DNA of 64,000 nt from Microbacterium kyungheense (lineage in GTDB: Bacteria > Actinomycetota > Actinomycetes > Actinomycetales > Microbacteriaceae), in contig NZ_VFPE01000001.1 in assembly GCF_006783905.1 (NCBI RefSeq), forward strand, positions 310,001 through 374,000, written 5' to 3'. Positions 47,636 through 56,412 of this stretch are shown here, piece by piece. Position numbers and translations under genes: made by a program. Positions within the stretch are counted from its first letter, which is position 1; each line of letters starts with the position of its first letter. The notes below the pieces were generated by a model that saw nothing but the letters and a program-made list of their open reading frames with translations, did no database searches and was not told the origin of the DNA.

Positions 47636-49320
47636 ACGCCACCGATCCCACCGCAGCCCTCGTCGGGTCGCTGATCAGCCTGCTGCTGTCTGCGGCCGTG
47701 TACGTCTGGATCGCGCTGGCCCTGTCAGCGGTGTTCCGCAAGTCCGGGGTCGAGTCGTGGAAGGCGTGGGTGCCGATCCTCAACTCCGTCGTGCTGCTGC
47801 AGCTCGCGGGCCTGTCGGGCTGGTGGCTCCTCGTCGCCTTCGTCCCGGTGCTGGGCGCCATCGTGCTGGTGGTGGTGTTCGTGTTCGTCGTCTACCGCCT
47901 CAGCGTCGCGTTCGGCTTCGGCGTCGGCATGACCGTCCTGGGCGTGCTCGTCTTCCCCGTCTGGGCGTCGGTGATCGGCTGGGGGAGCGCCCGCTGGGTC
48001 GGAAGAGAAGTTGTCCCCACGCCTTCTCCACGCGCCGCTGACGCGTCGCGCGGAGCCTCCGGGCGCGTGGGCCCAGCCGCCTCCCGGCGTGCTGCCGAAG
48101 CAGCCGCGGGGCTCCCGCCGCTGCCGGCGTTCCCCACGCCGGCGTCGCGCGCGGGCGCGACGGCCGCGTTCCCCGCACCGGCGGCGGATCCCGCCGTGAG
48201 CGGCTTCGCGCCCCCGCCCGCCTACACGCCGCCGGCACCCGCCGCCCCGGCTCCAGCTCCGGCTGCCGCCGCGCCCGCCGCACCGGAGACGATGCCGGCT
48301 CCGGTCGTGCCCGCTCCCGCTCCCGCCGCCCCTGCCCCGGCCGCTCCTGCGGCGGCCGCCTCTCCTGCTCCCGCGGTGTCCGCCGCGCCCGTCGTGGTGC
48401 CCCCGCCCGGTGGATGGACGCCGCCGCCGCTGCCCGGCCGACCGGTGTCGGCCGCAGCCGCCGAAGCGGCTCTGGACGGCGCGCCGGTGCCCGAGGCATC
48501 CCCGGCCTCCTCGGGCGACACGGACGCGTGGCAGGGATTCGGGCTCGACACCACCGACCACAGCGCCGAGGTGACGGGCGCCTTCCCGGGCGCTCCCGCG
48601 CCGATCTCGGCGGTGCCCTCGTCCGGCCCCGAGGCGATCCCCGCTGTCCCGGCCGCGTATGAGGTGCCCGAGGCGCCCGAGAGGTACGCGCCGAAGCCGT
48701 CGTCGCCGGCCACACCCGGCGAGGGCATCATGCGCCCGCCGGTGACCGACGTGCCGCTCCCGGCGATCACGGGCGAGGACCGCGAGCCGTGGGCCCCTGC
48801 GCACTCTCCGATGCCGGAGGCGGACGCGTTCCCGGAGGCATCCGGCCCGGTCTCGGCCGTCACGGGCGCTGCCGGTGCCGGCATCCCGTTCGCGGCGCGC
48901 TCGTCGGTGTCTGCGCAGCACACCAGGCCCGAGGTGCCGGACGACGACGAGCAGGACGTGTTCGACGAGACCGTCATCGCTCGTCGCAAGCGCACGGAGT
49001 GGACGCTGCTTCCTCCCACCGGCGACCCGGTGGCCCTCACGTCCGACGTCGTGATCCTCGGACGCCGCCCGTCGGCGGACGCCGAGTTCCCGACCGCGCA
49101 GCTCGTCCCGATCCAGGACGGCACGGTGTCGAAGACCCATGCCCGGCTGCAGCTGCGCGACGACCGCTGGTACGTCGTGGACCTCGACTCCACCAACGGC
49201 GTCCTGTTCGCGACGGTCATGGGCACCGAAGTCGAGGCGACCCCCGGCGTCGAGGTCGAGGCGGGTGACCGCTTCCTGCTCGGCGACGCCGAGGTCCGGC
49301 TGCAGCGGAGCGACGGGTGA
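47632..49320 (+). CDS. FHA-domain membrane protein (DUF5684-like N-terminus)
   Basis: This is a 562-residue protein. Two to three N-terminal helices (LVGSLISLLLSAAVYVWIAL, WWLLVAFVPVLGAIVLVVVF) with WKAWVPILN resemble DUF5684. About 270 residues of Pro/Ala-rich linker follow. The C-terminal FHA domain (about 472-560) shows LGRRPSADAEF, SKTHARLQ and DLDSTNGVLF, the phosphothreonine-binding residues. Just before it lies DETVIARR (445-452, Thr447), the same motif that is repeated in the next gene. The layout recalls GarA-type proteins whose N-terminal phospho-Thr binds their own FHA domain. Overlaps both neighbours (ATGA, GTGA). Confidence 0.85.
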   Translation: MNATDPTAALVGSLISLLLSAAVYVWIALALSAVFRKSGVESWKAWVPILNSVVLLQLAGLSGWWLLVAFVPVLGAIVLVVVFVFVVYRLSVAFGFGVGMTVLGVLVFPVWASVIGWGSARWVGREVVPTPSPRAADASRGASGRVGPAASRRAAEAAAGLPPLPAFPTPASRAGATAAFPAPAADPAVSGFAPPPAYTPPAPAAPAPAPAAAAPAAPETMPAPVVPAPAPAAPAPAAPAAAASPAPAVSAAPVVVPPPGGWTPPPLPGRPVSAAAAEAALDGAPVPEASPASSGDTDAWQGFGLDTTDHSAEVTGAFPGAPAPISAVPSSGPEAIPAVPAAYEVPEAPERYAPKPSSPATPGEGIMRPPVTDVPLPAITGEDREPWAPAHSPMPEADAFPEASGPVSAVTGAAGAGIPFAARSSVSAQHTRPEVPDDDEQDVFDETVIARRKRTEWTLLPPTGDPVALTSDVVILGRRPSADAEFPTAQLVPIQDGTVSKTHARLQLRDDRWYVVDLDSTNGVLFATVMGTEVEATPGVEVEAGDRFLLGDAEVRLQRSDG

Positions 49321-50090
49321 TCGTCCCCGAGCCCGACGACGAGCTGACGCATCGCGCGGCGCCGCGTCCGGCGTCCGACGTGCCCGACGAGTCCACCGTG
49401 CTGTCGACGCGACGTCGCGCACCGCACCCGGCGGCCGATGACGGCCTCGACGAGCACACCGTCCTCTCGACCCGACGCGGTGTCGTGCCCGACGACGCCA
49501 CGGTGCTGTCGGCGCGCAGGGCGCCGTCGCCGGCGCCCGAAGAGCTCGACGACGACACGGTGCTGGCGCCCCGACGTGCCTCCGCGCCGGTCGAGGGCGA
49601 CGAGCTGGACGACCGCACCGCGCTCGCGCCGCGTCGCACGCCGGTGCCCCCGCAGCCTGACGATCTCGACGCCACCTCGATCGCCGGACGCCGCCCCACG
49701 GCGCCCGAGCCCTTTTCGGGGACCTCGGCGCCGTCCGAGACGCGCACCACGGGCGGGACGACGATCGAGGACCGCACCGACGAGACCGTGCTGCGCTCGG
49801 TGCGCCGCGCCGCCCCGGCGGCACCGCCTGCCGGCCCCGGCGCCCCGCCGGTCGCGCGTCGCGCCGCCTACGTGCCGGGCGACGAGACGCCGGACCGTCG
49901 GGCGCCGCGATCGGTCGCACCGGTGGTGGCGGCCCGGACCGTCGTCGCACCGCCGTCGTCCGTCACGCCTCCTCCGGCCGCGGACGGCACCGCGACGCGT
50001 CGTCGTCGCCGCCGTGCGCTGATCGCGGTCGCCGTGTCCGTCGTGGTGCTCGCCGCCGCCGTCGTCGCGCTCGTGCTGCTGCTGACCTGA
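49317..50090 (+). CDS. Tail-anchored protein with seven DExTVLxxRR-like repeats
   Basis: This 257-residue protein of unknown family starts at GTG overlapping the FHA gene (GTGA). Seven repeats are spaced along a disordered Pro/Ala-rich chain: DESTVLSTRR (24-33), DEHTVLSTRR (45-54), DDATVLSARR (59-68), DDDTVLAPRR (78-87), DDRTALAPRR (98-107), DATSIAGRR (118-126) and DETVLRSVRR (155-164). Each has a Thr after acidic residues and before two Arg. The C-terminus is a single helix, LIAVAVSVVVLAAAVVALVL, after six Arg, which would place the repeats in the cytoplasm. The best reading is a multivalent phospho-Thr docking scaffold for the FHA proteins next to it, phosphorylated by the locus kinase; inferred. 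Confidence 0.8.
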   Translation: MIVPEPDDELTHRAAPRPASDVPDESTVLSTRRRAPHPAADDGLDEHTVLSTRRGVVPDDATVLSARRAPSPAPEELDDDTVLAPRRASAPVEGDELDDRTALAPRRTPVPPQPDDLDATSIAGRRPTAPEPFSGTSAPSETRTTGGTTIEDRTDETVLRSVRRAAPAAPPAGPGAPPVARRAAYVPGDETPDRRAPRSVAPVVAARTVVAPPSSVTPPPAADGTATRRRRRRALIAVAVSVVVLAAAVVALVLLLT

Positions 50091-50103
50091 ACCGAGGATT
50101 CCG

Positions 50104-51456
50104 ATGACCCTCCCCGCATCCGTCCCGCCCCCACCCGCTCCCGAAGACCCCGAGGTCCTCGGGATCGTCTCGGCTGCGCCCGGCATCCGCTCGCTCGCCT
50201 TCACGATCGACGCGGGCATCTGGCTGCTGCTCGCGTCGCCCGCGGTGGTCGGCGCGCTCATGGTGGCCGGCGGTGACACGTCGTTCGTCGGGCCGCTGCT
50301 CGTGATCATCGGCACGGTCCTGCCGCTGCTGTTCGGTCTGCTGCAGCTCGCGCTGCACGGCCGCCGCGGCGTCACCGCGGGCAAGGCCGCCATGCGACTC
50401 CGGTCGATCGCCGTGGACGACCTCGGCCGGGCGGGCTTCTGGCACGTCGTGCTGCGCGCGCTCGTGCTGTGGGCCAGCGCAATCGTGCCGCTCGTCGGCC
50501 CCGCCCTGATGTTCGCCTCCGGTCTGTGGGATCCGCAGGGCCGGGGGCGCAGCATCCTGGATCGCGTCGGCGGATGCTGGGTGATCGACGCGCGCGCCGG
50601 GCTCGACCCGTTCGATGCCAAGGCACTGCGTCATGCGCGGCGTGCGGCGGCGGGGCGCCCCGAGCAGAGCGAGAATCTGCCGTCCATGGCGAGCGACGCG
50701 GACGCCGCCACCGCGCTGCGGATCCCCGGCGCCCGCTCGCGGGCCGGCGTCGTGGGCCCCGGCAGCACGGGCGCCCAGTGGGAGGCCGTGTCGGACGGCA
50801 TCGACGCGAGCGTGATCGCCCAGGTCCCCGGCGGCGCGGCGACCGCCCACGCGGCGACCGGTCTCGTCACCGGTGCGCCGGGGGTCACGCCCGCGGCGGC
50901 GCCCGCAGCATCTGCGCCCGCCGCACCCGCCGCCCGCGGCGCGCTGCCGCGCCAGGATGCAGCCCCCGCGGAGGGGCCTGCTCAGCCGGTGCCGGCATCC
51001 GCGCCCGTGCCGCAAGCCTCCGCCACCCCTGCACCCGCGCCCGTGCCGCAAGCCTCCGCCACCCCTGCGCCCTCGCCGGCGAGCCCGGGCACGGGGCCGG
51101 TGGGCTCACGCCGCGCGCAGGCGATGATCCGCTTCGACGACGGCTCCATCGTGCGCGTCCCGGCGCGCGGCCTCATCGGCCGCGATCCGGAGCCCGCCGC
51201 GGGGGAGCAGGTCGAGGCGCTCGTGCGCCTGGAGGACCCGCAGCGGCTCATGTCGAAGACGCACGCCGCCTTCGGGCAGGACGCCGACGGCCTGTGGGTC
51301 GCCGACCGCGGCTCCCGCAACGGCACCCAGCTGGTGTCGCCCGGCGGCGACGTGGTCGACGTGCCGTCCGATCAGGCGGCGCGGGTGCCGCTCGGCTGGT
51401 CGGTGCAGGTGGGCGGCAGGTCGTTCGAACTCGTGGCGAGAGGTGCTGATTCGTGA
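50104..51456 (+). CDS. RDD-family membrane protein with C-terminal FHA domain
   Basis: This is a 450-residue protein. The RDD-type part has three to four hydrophobic segments (SLAFTIDAGIWLLLASPAVV, LLVIIGTVLPLLFGLLQLAL) and GVTAGKAAMRLRSIAVDD. A long Ala/Pro linker contains a 36-nt tandem duplication (PVPQASATPAPA then PVPQASATPAPS, bases 51001-51072). The FHA domain at about 340-445 has LIGRDP, MSKTHAAF and DRGSRNGTQL. The gene is the third FHA-related gene of the locus and overlaps the EssC-like ATPase gene by GTGA. It could bind phosphorylated kinase substrates at the membrane. Confidence 0.86.
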   Translation: MTLPASVPPPPAPEDPEVLGIVSAAPGIRSLAFTIDAGIWLLLASPAVVGALMVAGGDTSFVGPLLVIIGTVLPLLFGLLQLALHGRRGVTAGKAAMRLRSIAVDDLGRAGFWHVVLRALVLWASAIVPLVGPALMFASGLWDPQGRGRSILDRVGGCWVIDARAGLDPFDAKALRHARRAAAGRPEQSENLPSMASDADAATALRIPGARSRAGVVGPGSTGAQWEAVSDGIDASVIAQVPGGAATAHAATGLVTGAPGVTPAAAPAASAPAAPAARGALPRQDAAPAEGPAQPVPASAPVPQASATPAPAPVPQASATPAPSPASPGTGPVGSRRAQAMIRFDDGSIVRVPARGLIGRDPEPAAGEQVEALVRLEDPQRLMSKTHAAFGQDADGLWVADRGSRNGTQLVSPGGDVVDVPSDQAARVPLGWSVQVGGRSFELVARGADS

Positions 51457-54400
51457 AGCTGAAGCTGAGTCTGCGTCGTGGCGTGGGATCCTCCGTCGAC
51501 GTGTTGGTGACCGCCGATGCGACGGCGACCGTCCAGGACGTCGCCCGGGCGCTCGCCGACGGCGACGCGCTCGCGGCGCCGGGCGGCGTCAACGCGAGCG
51601 AGGTCCCGACGCTGCTGGTAGCCTCGCCTGCCGGGCAGCCGGTGCACCTCAACCCGGCCATGCCGATCGCCGACGCCCCGATCGGATCGGGGTTCGACGC
51701 GTCCGTGGTCCCCGCGCTGGCGACGGGGATGGATGCCGCCGCCACCGCCGCCGTCATGCGCATCCACAACGGTCCCGACGCCGGCCGCACGATCCCGCTG
51801 CCGGCAGGGTCGAGCGTCATCGGCCGCGTCGCTCCCGCGCAGGTGCTGCTGGACGACCCGCAGGTGTCCAAGCGCCACGCCCGCGTCGACGTCGATCAGG
51901 GCATCGACCTCATCGACCTCAACTCGGCGAACGGGCTCATCGTCGACGGCGGTCTCGTGCAGCGCGTGCGCGTGCTGCCGGGTCAGCGCATCACGATCGG
52001 CTCCACCGAGGTGTCGTTCGCCCTCGCCCCGCGCGTGCAGACGGACGACTCGCTCGTGCTGGAGCGCGGCGGGGCGTTGATGTTCAACCGCTCGCCCCGT
52101 GTCGAGGACCGCTACACGGGCCGTGAGTTCCGGCATCCGATCATCCCCAACGAGGCGGATCCGCGCATCTTCCCGTGGCCCATGATCATGGCGCCGGTGC
52201 TGCTGGGCCTCGCGATGTTCGCGATGACGCAGCGGCCGACGTCGCTGCTGATCGTGGTGATGGCGCCGCTCATGATGCTCGGCAACTTCATCGGCCAGCG
52301 CACCCAGCAGGGCAAGAAGCTGGAGCTGGAGATCGAGACGTTCGAGACGCAGATCGACGAGCTGGAGCAGTCCCTCGAAGAGGAGGAGCGCCTGGAGCGG
52401 GAGCGCCGCCGGGCCGAGGCGCCGGCGACCGCGACCATCTACGAGAACGCCATGTCGCTCGGCCCGCTGCTGTGGACGCGGCGGCCGGAGCACTGGAACT
52501 TCCTGGGACTGCGGCTGGGCGTCGGCACGGCCGACAGCCGCAACACCGTGCAGGAGCCGAACGACCAGCGCGGCATCGCCCAGTACGCCCAGCAGGTGCG
52601 GGTGCTGCGCGAGCGGTTCGCGCAGATCGACGACGTGCCGGCGATCGAGCTGCTGCCGTCGGCGGGCGCGATCGGCATCGCCGGTCCTCGCGAGCTCGCC
52701 GCCGACGTCGTGCGGGGCCTCGGCGTCCAGCTGTTCGGCCTGCACGCGCCCAACGAGGTCGTCACCGCCGCGATCATCGACCCTGCCTGGACCGGTGACA
52801 TGGAGTGGATGAAGTGGCTGCCGCACACCACCAGCCCGCGTTCCCCGTTCGCCGAGATGGCCCTCGCCGACAGCCAGTCGGCGGGCACGGCGCTGCTCAA
52901 CGGGCTCGAAGAGGCGATCCTCGAGCGCCTGTCGGGATCGGCCACCCGCCGCGGCCCGGTGTCCGAGAACGAGACGTCGATGGCCCTCGGCAAGAGCGTG
53001 GGCGAAGGCCGTGACGCGTCGGCGGTCGGGGATGTGTCGCTCGTCCTGTTCGTGACGCACGACGCGCCCGTCGACCGGCCCCGGCTCACGCAGGTGATCG
53101 AACGCGGACCGGATGCCGGCGTCTTCACGATCTTCGTCGCCCCGACCGTCGAGTCGCTGCCCGCCGCCTGCCGCACGTTCATCGACGTGTCGGGCGGGCT
53201 CGAGGACGCCATGGTCGGCTGGGTGCGCGCCGGCCACCGGACGCGCACCGTGCAGGTCGAGGGCGTCTCGCGCGGGTACGCCGAGATCTTCGCGAAGCGC
53301 CTGGCTCCCGTGGTGGACTCCAGCTCGGTCGCCGCCGACTCGTCCGACCTGCCCGCCAACGTGTCGATGCTGCGACTGATCGGCACCGACATGGCTGCCG
53401 AGCCGCAGGCCGCGATCGAACGGTGGCGGCAGAACAACTCGATCATCGACCGGCGCCGCGGTCCGCGGCCGCGCCTGAAGCGCGCGGGCACGCTCAAGGC
53501 CTACATCGGCCAGGGGAGCCCCGACGCGATGTCGCTCGATCTGCGCACGCAGGGTCCGCACGCGCTCGTGGGCGGCACGACGGGTTCGGGCAAGTCCGAG
53601 TTCCTGCAGGCGTGGGTGCTCGGCATGGCGGCCGAGTACAGCCCCGACCGTGTCACGTTCCTGTTCGTGGACTACAAGGGCGGCTCGGCGTTCGCCGACT
53701 GCGTCGACCTGCCGCACACCGTGGGGCTCGTCACCGACCTGTCGCCGCACCTCGTGCGCCGGGCGCTGACGTCGCTGCGGGCCGAGCTGCACCACCGCGA
53801 GCACCTGTTCAACCGCAAGAAGGCCAAGGACCTCCTGGAGCTGGAGAAGCGTCAGGATCCCGACACGCCCCCCGCGCTCATCCTCGTGATCGACGAGTTC
53901 GCGGCGCTGGCGACCGAGGTGCCCGAGTTCGTGGACGGCGTCGTCGACATCGCCCAGCGAGGCCGGTCCCTCGGCATCCACCTGATCATGGCCACCCAGC
54001 GGCCCGCCGGCGTCATCAAAGACAACCTGCGCGCCAACACGAACCTGCGTGTCGCACTGCGGATGGCCGACGCCGCCGACTCCAACGACGTCGTGGGCGA
54101 CGTCGTCGCGTCCACGTTCGACCCGTCTCTGCCCGGACGCGGCATCGCGAAGACCGGCCCCGGCCGCCTCGTGCCGTTCCAGTCCGGCTACGCCGGAGGA
54201 TGGACGACCGACGAGCCCGACCGCGCCCAGGTGCGTGTGGCGGAGCTGCGGTTCGGCTCGGTGACCCTGTGGGAGAGCGACGGCGAGGGCGAGTCCGACA
54301 CGCACGACGAGGACCTCGGCCCGAACGACCAGAAGCGCCTCGTGGCGAACCTGGTCGAGGCGGCCGCGGACGCCGGCATCCCCGCTCCCCGCCGGCCGTG

Positions 54401-55928
54401 GCTCGACGACCTCGCCACGACGATCGACCTGCGCGATCTTCCGATGTCGGGCGACGACCGCATCCCGCTCGGACTCGCCGACATCCCGCAGCGCCAGCTG
54501 CAGGAGGCCGTGTTCTTCAGCCCCGACACCGACGGCCACATGCTCGTGTACGGCACGAGCGGCGCCGGCAAGTCGGCCGCGCTGCGCACCATCGGCATCG
54601 CCGCGGGCGCCCGCCCGCAGACCGGGCGCGTCGCCGTGTACGGCATCGACTTCGGCACCGGGGCGCTGCGCTCGCTCGAGACGATGCCCCAGGTGGGCTC
54701 GGTGGTCTCGGGCGACGACGTGGAGCGCGTGCAGCGGCTACTGCGGACGCTCCGTCAGATGCTCGACGACCGCGGCAAGCGGTTCTCGGAGGTGAACGCG
54801 GCGTCGCTGTCGGAGTACCGCACGATCACGGGCGACGTCACCGAGCCGCGCGTCATCCTGCTCCTCGACGGCTTCGGCGTCTTCAAGCAGGACTGGGAGA
54901 CGACATCCGCCCGCGCGGCCTACTACGCGATCTTCATGCGCATCCTCGGTGAGGGCCGCCCGCTCGGCATCCATGTCGTCGCCACCGCGGACCGCTACGG
55001 CGCCGTTCCGACCGCCGTCAGCGCGAACGTCACCAAGCGCGTCGTGCTGCGCATGTCGGACGAGGGGGCGTACTCGATCCTCGGCGTCCCCAAGGACGTC
55101 CTGAACGAGCGCAGCGTCCCCGGCCGCGCCATCGTCGACGGCCTCGAGACGCAGATCGCGGTCATCGGCGGAACCACCAACGTCGCCGAGCAGAACGCCG
55201 CGGCCGAGCAGTTCGCCGCGGCGCTGCGCGCCGCCGGGGCCATCGAGGCCCGGAACATCGGCTCGCTTCCGACCGAATTGGATGCCGCCACCCTGCCCGC
55301 GAGCATCGACGCGCTCCCCGTGCTCGGCGTCGGCGACGACACGCTCGGACCCAAGGGCTTCGAGCCCGTGGGCACCTTCGTGGTGGCCGGCCCGCCGCAG
55401 TCCGGCAAGACGACCGCCGTGCGCGGCATCATGCGGGCGATGCAGCGGTTCGACCCGAAGGTCGAGCTGTTCCACTTCGGCGGACGCCGTGCGGTGCTGC
55501 GCGACGAGACCGCGTGGCGCCGCTCGGCGATCGGGATCGAGGACGCCCGGACCCTCGCGAAGGAGCTGAAGGACATCGTCGCCGACGAGACCGTGTCCAG
55601 TCGCATCGTCATCGTGGTCGAGAACATCACCGAGTTCGGCGACACCGACGCCGAGCGGCCGCTGAAGGAGCTGTTCCAGGCCGTCAACCGCAGCGACCAC
55701 TTCCTGGTGGCGGACGGCGACGTGACGCAGCTCTCGGGCGGCTACGGACTCATCGGCGAGCTCAAGGCGGGCAGGCACGGCATCGCGCTGCGCCCCGAGA
55801 GCTACGACGGCGAGTCGCTCTTCAAGGTTCCGTTCCCCAAGGTGCAGCGCCATGAGTTCCCCGCCGGACGCGGTCTGTTCGTCGAGAACGGGCGCTTCGT
55901 GACGGTGCAGCTGCCGCTGGTCGGCTGA
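51453..55928 (+). CDS. EssC/EccC-type FtsK/SpoIIIE ATPase with N-terminal FHA domain (type VII secretion motor)
   Basis: This 1491-residue protein is the central motor expected of a type VII secretion system. Its N-terminus has a small beta domain, then an FHA domain (VIGRVAPAQVLLDDP, SKRHARVD, DLNSANGLIV; about 105-190), two membrane helices (about 242-282) and a coiled segment (ETFETQIDELEQSLEEEERL). Three P-loop domains follow: Walker A GGTTGSGKS (about 707) with Walker B LILVIDEF; YGTSGAGKS (about 1030) with weak Walker B ILLLDGFG; and GPPQSGKTT (about 1311) with IVIVVENI. FHA at the N-terminus is the Firmicutes EssC layout, not that of mycobacterial EccC. WXG100 genes follow directly. 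Confidence 0.92.
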   Translation: MKLKLSLRRGVGSSVDVLVTADATATVQDVARALADGDALAAPGGVNASEVPTLLVASPAGQPVHLNPAMPIADAPIGSGFDASVVPALATGMDAAATAAVMRIHNGPDAGRTIPLPAGSSVIGRVAPAQVLLDDPQVSKRHARVDVDQGIDLIDLNSANGLIVDGGLVQRVRVLPGQRITIGSTEVSFALAPRVQTDDSLVLERGGALMFNRSPRVEDRYTGREFRHPIIPNEADPRIFPWPMIMAPVLLGLAMFAMTQRPTSLLIVVMAPLMMLGNFIGQRTQQGKKLELEIETFETQIDELEQSLEEEERLERERRRAEAPATATIYENAMSLGPLLWTRRPEHWNFLGLRLGVGTADSRNTVQEPNDQRGIAQYAQQVRVLRERFAQIDDVPAIELLPSAGAIGIAGPRELAADVVRGLGVQLFGLHAPNEVVTAAIIDPAWTGDMEWMKWLPHTTSPRSPFAEMALADSQSAGTALLNGLEEAILERLSGSATRRGPVSENETSMALGKSVGEGRDASAVGDVSLVLFVTHDAPVDRPRLTQVIERGPDAGVFTIFVAPTVESLPAACRTFIDVSGGLEDAMVGWVRAGHRTRTVQVEGVSRGYAEIFAKRLAPVVDSSSVAADSSDLPANVSMLRLIGTDMAAEPQAAIERWRQNNSIIDRRRGPRPRLKRAGTLKAYIGQGSPDAMSLDLRTQGPHALVGGTTGSGKSEFLQAWVLGMAAEYSPDRVTFLFVDYKGGSAFADCVDLPHTVGLVTDLSPHLVRRALTSLRAELHHREHLFNRKKAKDLLELEKRQDPDTPPALILVIDEFAALATEVPEFVDGVVDIAQRGRSLGIHLIMATQRPAGVIKDNLRANTNLRVALRMADAADSNDVVGDVVASTFDPSLPGRGIAKTGPGRLVPFQSGYAGGWTTDEPDRAQVRVAELRFGSVTLWESDGEGESDTHDEDLGPNDQKRLVANLVEAAADAGIPAPRRPWLDDLATTIDLRDLPMSGDDRIPLGLADIPQRQLQEAVFFSPDTDGHMLVYGTSGAGKSAALRTIGIAAGARPQTGRVAVYGIDFGTGALRSLETMPQVGSVVSGDDVERVQRLLRTLRQMLDDRGKRFSEVNAASLSEYRTITGDVTEPRVILLLDGFGVFKQDWETTSARAAYYAIFMRILGEGRPLGIHVVATADRYGAVPTAVSANVTKRVVLRMSDEGAYSILGVPKDVLNERSVPGRAIVDGLETQIAVIGGTTNVAEQNAAAEQFAAALRAAGAIEARNIGSLPTELDAATLPASIDALPVLGVGDDTLGPKGFEPVGTFVVAGPPQSGKTTAVRGIMRAMQRFDPKVELFHFGGRRAVLRDETAWRRSAIGIEDARTLAKELKDIVADETVSSRIVIVVENITEFGDTDAERPLKELFQAVNRSDHFLVADGDVTQLSGGYGLIGELKAGRHGIALRPESYDGESLFKVPFPKVQRHEFPAGRGLFVENGRFVTVQLPLVG

Positions 55929-55935
55929 TCTTGTC

Positions 55936-55984
55936 CACATGGGGAATGGTCCCCATGTGCCGCTCGGCGGCCGTTGGCTAGCCT
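55936..55984 (+). promoter_or_regulatory. WXG100 promoter with palindromic operator, copy 1
   Basis: CACATGGGGA-ATGG-TCCCCATGTG (55936-55959) precedes a TAGCCT hexamer (55979-55984) by 19 nt, so the palindrome occupies the -35 region. The WXG100 ATG is 69 nt further on. The same palindrome stands before the second WXG100 gene. Confidence 0.72.
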
Positions 55985-56053
55985 GGCTGAGGATCTCGCC
56001 GGTCCGGACATTCGCGGGCCACGGCGACGACCCGCACGAGGAGGAGAGCAGCG

Positions 56054-56398
56054 ATGGCCGACCGGGTCTGGTTGAACATGGAGGATCTCGAAGAGGTGAC
56101 CGCCGGACTGTCGGCGGCGATCTCCGAGTTCGAGCACGCCGCCGACAACACCGACGAGATCGAGGGCGCGATCGGGCGCCCGGACGGCCGCGGATCGCTG
56201 CGCGACCGCGTCGACGACTTCGAGGGCGACTGGAACGACAACCGCGACAAGCTGAAGGAATCGCTCACCGGAGTGCGCGACCACCTGCAGGGGATCATCG
56301 ACGGATTCCTCAAGCTCGACACCGACCTGGCGACCCAGATGTCCGACGCGCAGCGCGACCAGCTCGCGAACTCCGGCCGCGACAACACCCCGGTCTGA
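56054..56398 (+). CDS. WXG100-like (ESAT-6 family) secretion target, copy 1
   Basis: This 114-residue helical-hairpin protein is encoded directly after the EssC-like ATPase. Two amphipathic helices flank the turn FEGDWNDNRDKL, where Trp60 is kept but the Gly of WxG is replaced by Asp. It lacks a signal peptide, as expected of type VII substrates. It probably forms a dimer with itself, the second WXG100-like protein or the next gene product. The ATG has GAGGAGAG upstream. A dedicated promoter with the palindrome suggests separate control from the machinery genes. Confidence 0.85.
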   Translation: MADRVWLNMEDLEEVTAGLSAAISEFEHAADNTDEIEGAIGRPDGRGSLRDRVDDFEGDWNDNRDKLKESLTGVRDHLQGIIDGFLKLDTDLATQMSDAQRDQLANSGRDNTPV

Positions 56399-56412
56399 AC
56401 GGAAGAGACACC

